A stretch of 34,207 bases of DNA from NCBI GenBank assembly GCA_012728995.1, contig JAAYEB010000153.1, positions 1-34,207 of the forward strand. The letters run 5' to 3'. The position numbers and the translations under genes were made by a program. The notes under the pieces were generated by a model. That model saw only the letters and a list, made by a program, of their open reading frames with translations, did no database searches and was not told where the DNA came from. Below, one piece after another: positions 9,022-17,400 of this stretch (its first letter is position 1; each line of letters begins with the position of its first letter). This DNA comes from Fibrobacter sp. GTDB taxonomy: Bacteria > Fibrobacterota > Chitinivibrionia > Chitinivibrionales > Chitinispirillaceae.

Positions 9022-9393
9022 ATGGATGCAGAGAATGATTTTATTCAGATATATAAAAAAATACTCAAATTCGGATATGATCCTGCTGATGATGCATATA
9101 AAGAGTTGGAGAAAAATGGAAGATACTGGGAAGGACGCACTGAGGATGGTTTGAGTTACTGCGTTTACGATCCTCCACAGAAGACAGAAGTAAACAAGAA
9201 AATCCCCAACAAAATGGAGATACTATTAAAAAGATACCAGTTGTTAAAGCAGATCCTTCAGAGAGTTGAGAATTCTGATGACATTTCGTGGAATGATGTA
9301 TCCAGGCATTATGAAAGAATTAAACAGGAATACCTTCACCTTCAGGAATTGCTGGAATCGGTTACCCTGAATAAACCTGAATCAGACAAATAA
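9022..9393 (+). CDS. Small hypothetical protein, acidic, coiled-coil C-terminus
   Basis: I do not recognise this 123-residue protein. The first 55 residues form a compact, aromatic-rich unit (YKKILKFGYDPADDAYKELEK, then GRYWEGRTEDGLSYCVYDPP). After a short linker, residues 65-115 are a predicted coiled coil (ILLKRYQLLKQILQRVE, then YERIKQEYLHLQELLES). It has no signal peptide or membrane segment and is probably cytoplasmic. The upstream ribosome site is poor (CAGAG). It stands alone between the decayed region and the efflux operon, which converges on it. Codon usage looks like that of its neighbours and the frame is clean, so it is probably real. Confidence 0.6.
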   Translation: MDAENDFIQIYKKILKFGYDPADDAYKELEKNGRYWEGRTEDGLSYCVYDPPQKTEVNKKIPNKMEILLKRYQLLKQILQRVENSDDISWNDVSRHYERIKQEYLHLQELLESVTLNKPESDK

Positions 9394-9470
9394 CTCCCAC
9401 CACCGTGTCATGTAATTGTCGAATTACTTTTTCCCTGATATTACCCAATGCCCACAAAAAATGAATTCAT

Positions 9471-9604
9471 AAATCGATTCCGCCCCAGGAACAGTAAAAT
9501 GAAAGCTGGGAAAAACATTGTAATTATACCCTTCAGAATCGGTATCCGGGGTTGCTATCGGTATCGGATCATAGAATAAGAAATTTCAGAAATCGATTCC
9601 GGCC
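9471..9604. repeat. AAATCGATTCCG direct repeats flanking an ATCGGTATC-rich patch
   Basis: AAATCGATTCCG occurs at 9471-9482 followed by CCCC, and nearly identically at 9590-9601 followed by GCCC. Between them, 9536-9570 is built from repeats of GAATCGGTATCCGG, GCTATCGGTATCGGATC. Such GATACCGATA-style hexamer arrays occur as dispersed intergenic repeats in several environmental lineages. This is a small, degraded example at the 3' end of the RND gene. Confidence 0.45.
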
Positions 9605-9620
9605 CGATTTGGGATTATTA

Positions 9621-12600
9621 TTAAGCGTTACCAGTTTTGGGGGGTATCCATTTGAAATAAAGCGACAACATGGCAGGAATCAAAATCAGGGTCATAAAAG
9701 TTGCAAATGATAATCCGTAAATCATTGTCCAGGCAAAAACAGTCCAGAATTCAGACATTTCCGATCCAATCTGTATCCCAAATGACGAAGGATGAATATC
9801 AAAGCTGACTCCAAAAGCCATTGGCAACAATCCCAAAACAGTTGTAAGTGCAGTAAGAAGGACCGGACGCATACGTGTTTTTCCAGCTTCAACAACTGCT
9901 TCCTGAACCGGCCTTCCCCACCCTATCAGTTTATTTGTGTAATCAACCAGTACGATACTGTTATTCACAGCAACGCCAGCCAGAGCTATTAAACCAATTC
10001 CAGACATAATAACGACAAAGTTCATGCCTGTCAGTAAATATCCCCAGAATACTCCACCAAAAGATAATAATATTGAAATCAGTATAATTACAGGTTGGCC
10101 GATGGAGTTGAACTGAGCAACCAGAACCAATGATATCAGAAACACAGCTACAATAAATGCCTGAACAAGAAATCCGGATGCTTCCTGGCGCATTTCGAAT
10201 CCGGTCCCCTCAACAATTTCATATCCGGGAGGCATTTCAATCGCATGTACAAGACTATCAATTTGATTCTTTATCTCGGTTTTATTCGGGATTTCAGGAA
10301 AAAAATCCCCATATACACCTATCGAACGCTGTAAATCCCGATGGCGTATTGTTCCTGTTGATGAAGTAACAGATATTTCAGCAACTGAACTTACAGGGAT
10401 ACTTACACCGTCATTATCAACAACATTCAGGTATTCAACATCTGAAATTGAAGATCGGAATGGATTACAATACCTCAATACGACATCGTATTCATCACCA
10501 CCTACACGGTATTTACTTATCTCGGTACCATTAACAGCAGTGCGAACCGTTGATGCGATCTGCTGTATGGATAAGTTATAAAAAGCTGCCTTTTTACGAT
10601 CTACAAATATATTCAGCTCCGGTTTTGCAGGTTCATAATTGGTTTCGACAAGTTGAATTTCTTTGATATTTTTCAGATAGGCTAAAATGGTGTCTGCATA
10701 TGATCCCATGATTTCATAATCATCACCAATAATCTCGTATGAAATATCATTACCAGATGGAGGCCCGGCCTCCTGTTCCAGGATTTTAATCTGCGCACCT
10801 GTAAAATTTGACAGACTATCATTAAGTGTCCGAACTGTAGTTCTTCCTTTAATAGTACGCTCCTGAAAAGGTTCCAGTGACAGTCTGACATATCCTTTGT
10901 TATATTCTTCTCCAACACCCGAAAAAAAATCACCATCACCGGCACTGCCCGAAACCACTTGAATATTTTTAACTGAAGCAGGTACATTTCTAACAACCTC
11001 TTCAATTTTTCGTAGGACATTATCGGTTTTTTCCAAAGGTGTACCCTGTGGCAGTTCAGCAGTAATAATGATATCGGATGGATCCAGCGAAGGAAAAAAT
11101 ATCGCTTCCTTACCAAAAATCCAATAGAGCAGGAAACCCGTAATAACCAGTGTAAAAGAAACTGCAAGCACAACTTTAACATGAGAGATAACACGTACAA
11201 GCAGTTTTTCATAATTTCTGACAAGCCATAAATAAAACCGGTTATTTCCTGCTATCCTGGATTGTGATTTTTCATCTCTGACTTTTAAGAAACGCGAGCA
11301 ATAAACCGGATTGAATATCAGGGCAACAAACAGTGATGACAAGAGCACTATTATAACTGTTTTAGGAACATACGACATAAAATCGCCCATAACATCCGGC
11401 ATAAATATGATCGGAAGGAAAGCAAGACATGTCGTAACTGTTGATGTAATAATTGGCCAAGCAACTTCAGAAGACCCTTCTATTGCAGCCTCCAACTGCG
11501 ATTTTCCCATGGTTCCATGTCGGAAAATATTTTCGACGATTACGATTCCGTTATCAACCAGCATTCCTAATGCCAGTATCAAACTGAAAAGTACTACCAT
11601 GTTTAATGTAATATTCAAGGACTGAAGTATGGTGAAAGACAGAAGCATGGAAAAAGGTATTGCAAGTGACACAAACAGTGAATTGACAAAACCAAGAAAC
11701 AATATCGTAACGAGCAACACCAGAACGAATCCTGAAAACATGTTATTTTCAAGATCAACTATTATCTGCTCAATATAATCCGATTCATCGTATATATAGT
11801 CGATTCTGGTATTCTCCGGAAACCTGACTGCAATGCTGTCAACCAGAGATCTGACTCTTTGAACAATTTGAATTATATTTTCACCACTTCTTTTTGAAAT
11901 TGACATTGTTATGGCCGGCTGGCCATTAACACGTGAATATGTCTGAGGATCTGCATATGTAAAAGAAACCTTTGCGATTTCACCCAAAGGGACATTCAGT
12001 TCTCCCGATTGTATAATAATATCCTCAAACAAAGTGGCTTCACGGATTTCCGAGTTTACAGAAATCGTGTATGTTCTTGCCTCATTTTTTAATATACCAC
12101 CTGGAATCGCAATGTTCGCCTGCTGTACAGCAGCAGTAACATCGTCAATTGAAAATCCGTAATAATGCATTTTTTGCGGATTAATTTCGATTTGAATCTC
12201 CTTGTCGCTTCTGCCAGCTATTTCGACATCAAGAACACCCCGTACTCTTTTTAGTTGTTCCTCCAGATCTGTAACAGCCTGATCCAGAATTCTGATCCCC
12301 CGTGGATTTGACAGGGTAAAAATCAGCATAGGGAAACTCGAAGAACTTAACTCCTCCACTACCGGTTCATCAATATCTTGCGGTAAAAGAGCTCTTGCCC
12401 TGTCTACTCTCTGTTGAACCCGTCTGAGTGCAGTTTCGACTGTTATATCAGATGAAAACTCGGAAAAGATAAATGACAAACTCTGCTGTGATGAAGATGT
12501 TAATTCTATCAACCCATCCAGACTGCTCAATTCATTTTCAATCACCTCTGTAACAAGATTTTCTACATCAGCCGCACCAACTCCTGGATATACAGTAGAA

Positions 12601-12734
12601 ATAAAAATATATGGTTGTTCTATTTCGGGTGCCGATTCTCTGGGTAGATTAATATAAGCGAATATACCTGCAATAACTATAAGTGCAGAAGCCAGAAAAA
12701 CAACAGCTGCCTTATGCACTACAAATCTTATCAC
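9621..12734 (-). CDS. RND family efflux pump, inner-membrane transporter (AcrB/HAE type)
   Basis: The 1037-residue protein has the RND layout. TM1 (VVHKAAVVFLASALIVIAG) is followed by a large periplasmic loop (LPRESAPEIEQPYIFISTVYPG), a TM2-6 block, a second periplasmic loop and TM8-12. It would be a proton-driven exporter of drugs, detergents or metabolites, working with the MFP and OMF genes upstream. The TM4 proton site reads GMLVDNGIVIVEN, with D394 followed by N395 where AcrB has Asp-Asp. TM10 reads GVAVNNSIVLVDY, with N924 where AcrB has the relay lysine. This VDN/VNN pairing is shared by a large RND subgroup, so it is probably functional with a reduced relay. The start is GTG, five bases after the MFP stop. 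Substrate unknown. Confidence 0.95.
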   Translation of the reverse strand: MIRFVVHKAAVVFLASALIVIAGIFAYINLPRESAPEIEQPYIFISTVYPGVGAADVENLVTEVIENELSSLDGLIELTSSSQQSLSFIFSEFSSDITVETALRRVQQRVDRARALLPQDIDEPVVEELSSSSFPMLIFTLSNPRGIRILDQAVTDLEEQLKRVRGVLDVEIAGRSDKEIQIEINPQKMHYYGFSIDDVTAAVQQANIAIPGGILKNEARTYTISVNSEIREATLFEDIIIQSGELNVPLGEIAKVSFTYADPQTYSRVNGQPAITMSISKRSGENIIQIVQRVRSLVDSIAVRFPENTRIDYIYDESDYIEQIIVDLENNMFSGFVLVLLVTILFLGFVNSLFVSLAIPFSMLLSFTILQSLNITLNMVVLFSLILALGMLVDNGIVIVENIFRHGTMGKSQLEAAIEGSSEVAWPIITSTVTTCLAFLPIIFMPDVMGDFMSYVPKTVIIVLLSSLFVALIFNPVYCSRFLKVRDEKSQSRIAGNNRFYLWLVRNYEKLLVRVISHVKVVLAVSFTLVITGFLLYWIFGKEAIFFPSLDPSDIIITAELPQGTPLEKTDNVLRKIEEVVRNVPASVKNIQVVSGSAGDGDFFSGVGEEYNKGYVRLSLEPFQERTIKGRTTVRTLNDSLSNFTGAQIKILEQEAGPPSGNDISYEIIGDDYEIMGSYADTILAYLKNIKEIQLVETNYEPAKPELNIFVDRKKAAFYNLSIQQIASTVRTAVNGTEISKYRVGGDEYDVVLRYCNPFRSSISDVEYLNVVDNDGVSIPVSSVAEISVTSSTGTIRHRDLQRSIGVYGDFFPEIPNKTEIKNQIDSLVHAIEMPPGYEIVEGTGFEMRQEASGFLVQAFIVAVFLISLVLVAQFNSIGQPVIILISILLSFGGVFWGYLLTGMNFVVIMSGIGLIALAGVAVNNSIVLVDYTNKLIGWGRPVQEAVVEAGKTRMRPVLLTALTTVLGLLPMAFGVSFDIHPSSFGIQIGSEMSEFWTVFAWTMIYGLSFATFMTLILIPAMLSLYFKWIPPKTGNA

Positions 12735-12739
12735 GGGTA

Positions 12740-13783
12740 CTAATTCTTTCTGTTATTACCAATCATAACTTCATCACCTTCACCAACCATATTATATCCC
12801 TCTGTAATGATAAATTCTCCAAAAGACAAACCACTGTAAACAAGTGTAAGTGAATCTGATTTCGGCCCGGTTTCTATAAACCGCTGTTCCACCTTACAAT
12901 CTGGTTTTACGACCATAACAGATTTTTGTATTCCCCGAATTGTGATCAATTCAGTTGGTATGACAACTGCACTGTCAAAATGTTGTAAATCAATTTCTAC
13001 TCTGCCCGCAATTCCCGGTTTGAGCGCTCCATCATAATTATCAAAACATATTTCAGTTCTGAAAGCTCTGGTCGTTTCATCTGCTTCTTTTGCGAATGTT
13101 CTGACTTTTCCAGCCCATTCTCTCCCCGGCATCATATCGATTGATAATCTTGCTTCGGTACCAGTTTCCAGATAATAAACATCAGATTCCATAATATCAA
13201 CATTTAATTCCATTTCATCCATTTTTGAAACAGTAAAGACATGTGCATCTTCTGCAATTTCATCATACTGTTCTATATATCTGGAGGTAACTATCCCGCT
13301 GATTGGAGATATTGCCAGTGCGCCCTGATAATTTCTATGTGCATTTATCCTGTTATTTGCGGCATTAAGATAGTTCATTTCCGCTTCATCGACTCTTAAC
13401 CGTGATGCGTTACCGTTTTTGAGATGTATTCTGGTTTGTTCAAGAGTAGAGAGGGCAATACGCTCCTGGACCTCAGTTGTCTGAAGCATTGTTAATGCTT
13501 TGGCCGCATCAATTTCAGCAAGGGAATTCCCTTTTTTAACATAATCTCCTTCACGTACTTTTACAGTCTCAACCCGTCCCCCTGTGTATGAAATAATTTT
13601 TACTGAAGATGCCGGTACAAGTCTGCCAAAATAAATTCCTTTACTGACAAATTGAGAAGGTACAATCTTGATTACTTTAACACTCACCTTTTGCCGAATC
13701 TGTTTTTGACCATCCGAGTGCTGTTGATTACAATCCAAAAGAATGAATATCAATATCAGTACTGTATTAATCCTGTTCGTCAT
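12740..13783 (-). CDS. RND efflux membrane fusion (periplasmic adaptor) protein
   Basis: About 347 residues from the ATG at 13781-13783. A TTG at 13804 would add seven residues but lies deeper in the upstream gene. A hydrophobic N-terminus (INTVLILIFILLDC) could be a lipoprotein signal, although Asp before the Cys is unusual. The adaptor order is clear: the first half of the lipoyl domain (VKIISYTGGRVETVKVREGDYVKKGNSLAEID), a short alpha-hairpin (residues about 95-130), the second lipoyl half (LAISPISGIVTSRYIEQYDEI), then the beta-barrel (VYYLETGTEARLSIDMMPGREWAG) and membrane-proximal domains. It links the inner-membrane RND pump to the outer-membrane channel. Its start overlaps the end of the OMF gene by 17 bases, so translation is probably coupled. 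Confidence 0.93.
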   Translation of the reverse strand: MTNRINTVLILIFILLDCNQQHSDGQKQIRQKVSVKVIKIVPSQFVSKGIYFGRLVPASSVKIISYTGGRVETVKVREGDYVKKGNSLAEIDAAKALTMLQTTEVQERIALSTLEQTRIHLKNGNASRLRVDEAEMNYLNAANNRINAHRNYQGALAISPISGIVTSRYIEQYDEIAEDAHVFTVSKMDEMELNVDIMESDVYYLETGTEARLSIDMMPGREWAGKVRTFAKEADETTRAFRTEICFDNYDGALKPGIAGRVEIDLQHFDSAVVIPTELITIRGIQKSVMVVKPDCKVEQRFIETGPKSDSLTLVYSGLSFGEFIITEGYNMVGEGDEVMIGNNRKN

Positions 13784-15188
13784 ATACTGAAAGCCCCATA
13801 GCAATTCGCAGTTGTATTTCCGTTACCAGATACCGAAGCCGCACCTGCTCAAGCTGGCGTGATGACGACTTGTACTCTTCTATTGTATTGAGATAGTCTA
13901 TTACATTAATGAAGCCATTATGAAGATCAGTTTCAGCCTGTTCAAGAGCCATTTCTGATGCCTGAAACTGAAGATTCAAGGCTGCAATCATACTGTCAAG
14001 CGCGACGAGATTTCCCCTTGCATCCGATATGTCATTGTCGTACTCTCTTGTCATCTGTTCAAGCTCAAGTCGTGATGACTCAATTGTATATTTCAGCCGC
14101 CGATAGTTCTCAATTGTTCGTTTACCGTCAAAAATATTCCAGTTAAGGCGTAAACCTATCGAATAGCTGAAATAATCCGGATCAAAATAGCTGGATATTC
14201 CCGGATTTTCACCGAAAGGAGAAACCATTGTGTCTACAACCGGAGTTCCCGTACCCCCAAGAAAATCGATATATTTTGCGGTCAAACCGGATGTATCAAC
14301 AATAATGAAATTATTCTGTATTGAACCAGTTAAATTCAGTGATGGAAAGAATTCTGCCCTGGCATATCGTTTCTGATATTCATTCTGTTCTGTTTCCAAC
14401 TCCTTTATTTTTAATTCCAGGCTTTTTCGTTTACGTTTCCCGTTTTCCGTTATCTGGAAAAGATTACGATCATTCTGCCCAAAGTAAATTGAATCCATAT
14501 CACTTTCCATCCCGATAAGAATTGCCAATCGTTTTTTTACGGTTTCCATTCTATTACGAGACTCAATCAGGTTAGCCTGATCACCCCGCATTGCTGCTTC
14601 CATTAAAAGCAGATCCCTCCTTGAGACTAAACCTGCCTGATAATCAACATAAACACGTTCGTACGTTCTTTGGGATTGTTTTAAAGATTCAGAATAGATG
14701 GTGTAGTCATACTGTGCCATAAAAGCGGAAAAAAACTGCTGTACGACTTCAAGAAAATATGTATCTCTCTGAAGCCTCTTTGAATAAGCGATTGTCCTGT
14801 CTCTCAAACGAGCCAGCTTAAGGGTGTTCAGAGTTCTCCCGAAAGTTAATACTGGTTGTTCCAAAGACAGACTCCAATCTAAATTATACCCGTCTATTCG
14901 TTCAAAAATTCTTGAAATTTCTGCTTCTGCAGCACCCTGTCCTATTATAGACTGGTTAACATAAGACACCCCGCTGGAAAACTGTATCAATGGCCAGGCT
15001 TCGGAACGATATGCGTCAACCTCAGCCCTTGCAGACAGTTCATTTTTTTCAATTATTTTGAGCCTGTTTCCTGACGAATCCGCTATAGCCATAATTTCAC
15101 TTAATGAATATTTATTTGAAATTAAGGAGTCTGCTTTCAGACAGAACCCAAGTAACACACCCAGCATCAAGAAACGGCATGAGTCCAT
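13767..15188 (-). CDS. TolC-family outer membrane efflux channel
   Basis: The 473-residue protein begins with a signal peptide (FLMLGVLLGFCLKADS). It contains the two repeated outer-membrane-efflux domains of the TolC family: long helices rich in Gln/Glu/Arg (for example YERVYVDYQAGLVSRRDLLLMEAAMRG and LEQAETDLHNGFINVIDYL) alternate with beta strands such as PLIQFSSGVSYVNQ and YSIGLRLNWNIFDGKRTIENYRRL. The FDGKR turn is typical. It forms the trimeric exit duct for the pump encoded downstream. It is first in the operon, with GAGGA five bases before the ATG. The 241-base region upstream is shared with the divergent plus-strand cassette, and no regulator gene is adjacent. Confidence 0.93.
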   Translation of the reverse strand: MDSCRFLMLGVLLGFCLKADSLISNKYSLSEIMAIADSSGNRLKIIEKNELSARAEVDAYRSEAWPLIQFSSGVSYVNQSIIGQGAAEAEISRIFERIDGYNLDWSLSLEQPVLTFGRTLNTLKLARLRDRTIAYSKRLQRDTYFLEVVQQFFSAFMAQYDYTIYSESLKQSQRTYERVYVDYQAGLVSRRDLLLMEAAMRGDQANLIESRNRMETVKKRLAILIGMESDMDSIYFGQNDRNLFQITENGKRKRKSLELKIKELETEQNEYQKRYARAEFFPSLNLTGSIQNNFIIVDTSGLTAKYIDFLGGTGTPVVDTMVSPFGENPGISSYFDPDYFSYSIGLRLNWNIFDGKRTIENYRRLKYTIESSRLELEQMTREYDNDISDARGNLVALDSMIAALNLQFQASEMALEQAETDLHNGFINVIDYLNTIEEYKSSSRQLEQVRLRYLVTEIQLRIAMGLSVYDEQD

Positions 15189-15291
15189 TTTTCCTCTTTT
15201 GTTAAATTAAGAAATTATTGAATAAAGCAAATTATGCTCCAGTTTACAATTCTCCCGGGTGCACCTGTTTCATTGTATTAGTGTTTAACAG

Positions 15292-15327
15292 AGCTGTGCT
15301 TTACCTCAAGTAATAGGGTGTACAGCT
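15292..15327. promoter_or_regulatory. Inverted repeat in the divergent efflux/cassette promoter region
   Basis: AGCTGT (15292-15297) and ACAGCT (15322-15327) are perfectly complementary with a 24-base spacer. They lie between the divergently transcribed efflux operon and the membrane-stress cassette, where an operator would be expected. The arms are short and the spacing long, so this is a weak candidate only. Confidence 0.2.
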
Positions 15328-15429
15328 ATTTTGATATTTTCGCATATATCCTTTCCCCACTCTCTTTTTCTTTAAATAACTCCTGGCAATCAGGCGCAAT
15401 TTTTATGAATCTATTCAAGGAGTTTCAAT

Positions 15430-15807
15430 ATGGATAGAAGCGAGTTTGAATTTCGAAAAACAGAATCGGAATCGAAATCCGATATGAGTGAATCTTTAAG
15501 AGAACAGGGAAACCGCCTGGCAAATTCAGGTAAAACTGCCACTGTTGAAGAACTGTCAAAACTTGGAAATGCTTTTCATGCTGCTGCCGACAAACTTCAT
15601 GAGCAAAATGACAAATTTGCACAATGGGCTGATATGGCTGCAGGACGGGTAGATGCCATGAAAGACTACTTTAATGAGAAGGATCCAAAAGGGATTATGG
15701 ATGACGTTCAGGATTTTTCGAAGCGTAATCCATACTTAACTGTAGGAAGCATGTTTGTAGCAGGTGCAGCCCTGTCCAGATTTCTGAAATCAGGATCAGG
15801 GAGGTGA
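15430..15807 (+). CDS. YqjD/ElaB-like membrane-tethered helical protein
   Basis: The 125-residue protein is a long amphipathic helix region (residues 15-95, including LREQGNRLANSG and LSKLGNAFHAAADKLHEQND) followed by NPYLTVGSMFVAGAALSRFLKSG at the C-terminus. That NP-starting glycine-rich membrane anchor is the mark of the YqjD/ElaB/YgaM group, which in E. coli tethers ribosomes to the membrane in stationary phase. Family membership is inferred from this layout rather than strong sequence identity. AAGGAG lies seven bases before the ATG. It is the first gene of a three-gene unit, with the next ATG five bases after its stop. That order matches the E. coli yqjD-yqjE arrangement and supports the assignment. 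Confidence 0.75.
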   Translation: MDRSEFEFRKTESESKSDMSESLREQGNRLANSGKTATVEELSKLGNAFHAAADKLHEQNDKFAQWADMAAGRVDAMKDYFNEKDPKGIMDDVQDFSKRNPYLTVGSMFVAGAALSRFLKSGSGR

Positions 15808-15812
15808 TTGAT

Positions 15813-16247
15813 ATGGATTTTAAGGAACGATCGGTATTGGTTGAGGATGAACCGGTAGTAGACCTGATAAGGGACTTACGTGACAATATGGTAACGATGA
15901 TTCGCCAGCAAATAGAACTTGCAAAAGCTGAAACTGGTGAAAAAGCATCTGTATTTGCCAAAAATTCTGTCTCTCTATTACTATGGTCTGCAATTTTATA
16001 CGCAGGTTTTCTTCTCCTGCTTGCAGCAATAACCTTTTTAGGATACGCCGGTCTTGTCGCAATTGGATTATCTCCTCTTATATCTGCCTGGCTGATGCCG
16101 CTCATTGTTGCAGCAATAGTTTTAGCAGTAGGGGGAATTGGTGCACAAAAAGCAATAAAAAAATTATCATCAGTAAAACCGGCACCAAAGAAAACAATTC
16201 ATTCAGTTAAGGAGGACCAGCAATGGCTGAAAGAGAAATTAAAGTAG
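15813..16247 (+). CDS. Holin-X / YqjE-like small membrane protein (phage holin family 3_6)
   Basis: The ATG at 15813-15815 is chosen because GGGAGG sits at 15799-15804, with the GTG at 15804 being part of that ribosome site. The 144-residue product has a helical N-terminus (VVDLIRDLRDNMVTMIRQQIELAKAETGEKA). Two transmembrane segments follow at about 52-78 (SLLLWSAILYAGFLLLLAAITFLG) and 84-107 (LISAWLMPLIVAAIVLAVGGIGA), then a basic tail. This is the pattern of the putative Actinobacterial holin-X/YqjE family. Despite the name, such genes in chromosomal YqjD-type operons are not phage lysis genes. The gene lies between a YqjD-like gene and a DUF3618 gene, and the downstream gene starts inside its 3' end. 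Confidence 0.82.
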   Translation: MDFKERSVLVEDEPVVDLIRDLRDNMVTMIRQQIELAKAETGEKASVFAKNSVSLLLWSAILYAGFLLLLAAITFLGYAGLVAIGLSPLISAWLMPLIVAAIVLAVGGIGAQKAIKKLSSVKPAPKKTIHSVKEDQQWLKEKLK

Positions 16248-17317
16248 AAAACAGGAAACAGGATTCTTCACACAACTGGGCTCCTGTTAAAAATGACGGA
16301 CAGCCGAAAAATTCTGATGAAATCGAACACGATATAGATCAAACCAGAGACGAAATGGATAAACTCATGGATGCTCTGGCTTACAGGCTGAACCCTAAAA
16401 GGATAGTAAACAATTATAAAGACAAGAGTAGAAAGGCGTATCATAATAACAAACTGCCTCTTGTTCTGGCAGCATCAGGAGTGGTCTGGATGTTATGGGA
16501 AATTCAGAAGCAGGATGGTAAACAACAGAGAATTCCTGTTTATGAAAAAGAACCGATTCGATACAGTAAAACAGAATCTGTTAGCCAGGGAATGGAATCT
16601 GATAAAGAATCTTTTCAGCAAAAAACAAAAACCGGTATTGAATCTGCAAGGCAAAAATATCAATCCGGCACAGAAACGGTACAACGCAAAACTGAGGAAG
16701 GAATGGAGCAGGCAAAACAAAGATTTGAATCCGGCAAGGAAAGATTGGGTAAACAGGCAGAAAAATACCAGGCAAGATTTCAGGAAAAGGCTGAATCTGT
16801 TAAGGAAAGTTTTGAACAGAAAAGAGAATCTGCCAGAGAAAAAGGAGAGCAATTTCAGGAAAAAACACATGATTTGACAGAGCAGACAAAAGAACGTTCA
16901 CGAGAAACGATGAATAGGGCTAAAGAATTTATTCACGACAATCCTTTATTGTCTGGTTTATCAGCCATGTTCGCCGGAATGATTGCTGGTTTACTGTTGC
17001 CCGAGTCCGGTGCTGAAAAGAGAGCACTCGGCAAATCTTCTCACAACCTGTTGGAAAAGGCCAAAGAGAGTACAGAACATACGATTGAGAAAGGTAAGAG
17101 GGTTGCAGAAGAAGCAGTGCATTCTTTTAAAGAGGAATCTGGTAAACAGGGCCTTACATCTGAACAGATAAAAAAGGAGGCCAAAGAGCCTTCAGAAAAG
17201 CCCCATGAAAAAGTTGAAAAAATGGGAGAAAAGATTACCACAGCAGCAAAAAAAGCAACAGAGAAAGCAGATGCTACGATCAAACAGGAGCAGCAAGGTG
17301 GTCGTAAAGCGGCCTGA
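16223..17317 (+). CDS. DUF3618 protein fused to a long LEA-like amphipathic repeat region
   Basis: The 364-residue protein overlaps the holin-like gene by 25 bases and has a strong AAGGAGG seven bases before its ATG. Residues 31-60 (SDEIEHDIDQTRDEMDKLMDAL and on) match DUF3618. A short hydrophobic segment follows at 78-94 (PLVLAASGVVWMLWEI). Residues 120-235 are Lys/Glu/Gln-rich amphipathic helix with an approximately 11-residue rhythm, like group 3 LEA or apolipoprotein helices. Next comes a YqjD-like glycine-rich anchor (NPLLSGLSAMFAGMIAGLLLP, 240-260) and a second charged helical tail (about 270-355). So it carries two membrane contacts joined by a long helix. A role in membrane or envelope protection during stress is likely but inferred. 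Usual DUF3618 proteins are much shorter. Confidence 0.85.
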   Translation: MAEREIKVENRKQDSSHNWAPVKNDGQPKNSDEIEHDIDQTRDEMDKLMDALAYRLNPKRIVNNYKDKSRKAYHNNKLPLVLAASGVVWMLWEIQKQDGKQQRIPVYEKEPIRYSKTESVSQGMESDKESFQQKTKTGIESARQKYQSGTETVQRKTEEGMEQAKQRFESGKERLGKQAEKYQARFQEKAESVKESFEQKRESAREKGEQFQEKTHDLTEQTKERSRETMNRAKEFIHDNPLLSGLSAMFAGMIAGLLLPESGAEKRALGKSSHNLLEKAKESTEHTIEKGKRVAEEAVHSFKEESGKQGLTSEQIKKEAKEPSEKPHEKVEKMGEKITTAAKKATEKADATIKQEQQGGRKAA

Positions 17318-17339
17318 GGCGTTCTAAACAGAACGCCTC
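17316..17339 (+). terminator. Hairpin terminator of the membrane-stress cassette
   Basis: A perfect ten-base stem, GAGGCGTTCT / AGAACGCCTC, with loop AAAC begins inside the stop codon of the DUF3618 gene. It is followed only by CTGTTTG, so the U-tract is weak. It sits between convergent genes and may serve both strands. Confidence 0.7.
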
Positions 17340-17400
17340 CTGTTTGTATATTGATAATCCGTGTACAGAATTTTATCAACTGTATAACAAAACGAAACTT

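Noticed and set aside
10682-11224. 180-codon minus-strand frame within the RND gene
   Set aside because: It is an out-of-frame shadow of the strongly conserved RND transporter frame and resembles no protein.
15813-16247. Prophage holin
   Set aside because: The family name suggests a phage, but no lysin, capsid, integrase or other phage gene is near and the YqjD/DUF3618 neighbours point to a chromosomal stress cassette.
16493-16870. 125-codon hydrophobic minus-strand frame
   Set aside because: It is the antisense of the Lys/Glu-rich repeat region of the DUF3618 gene; antisense of such codons gives Phe/Leu/Ser-rich nonsense that mimics a membrane protein.
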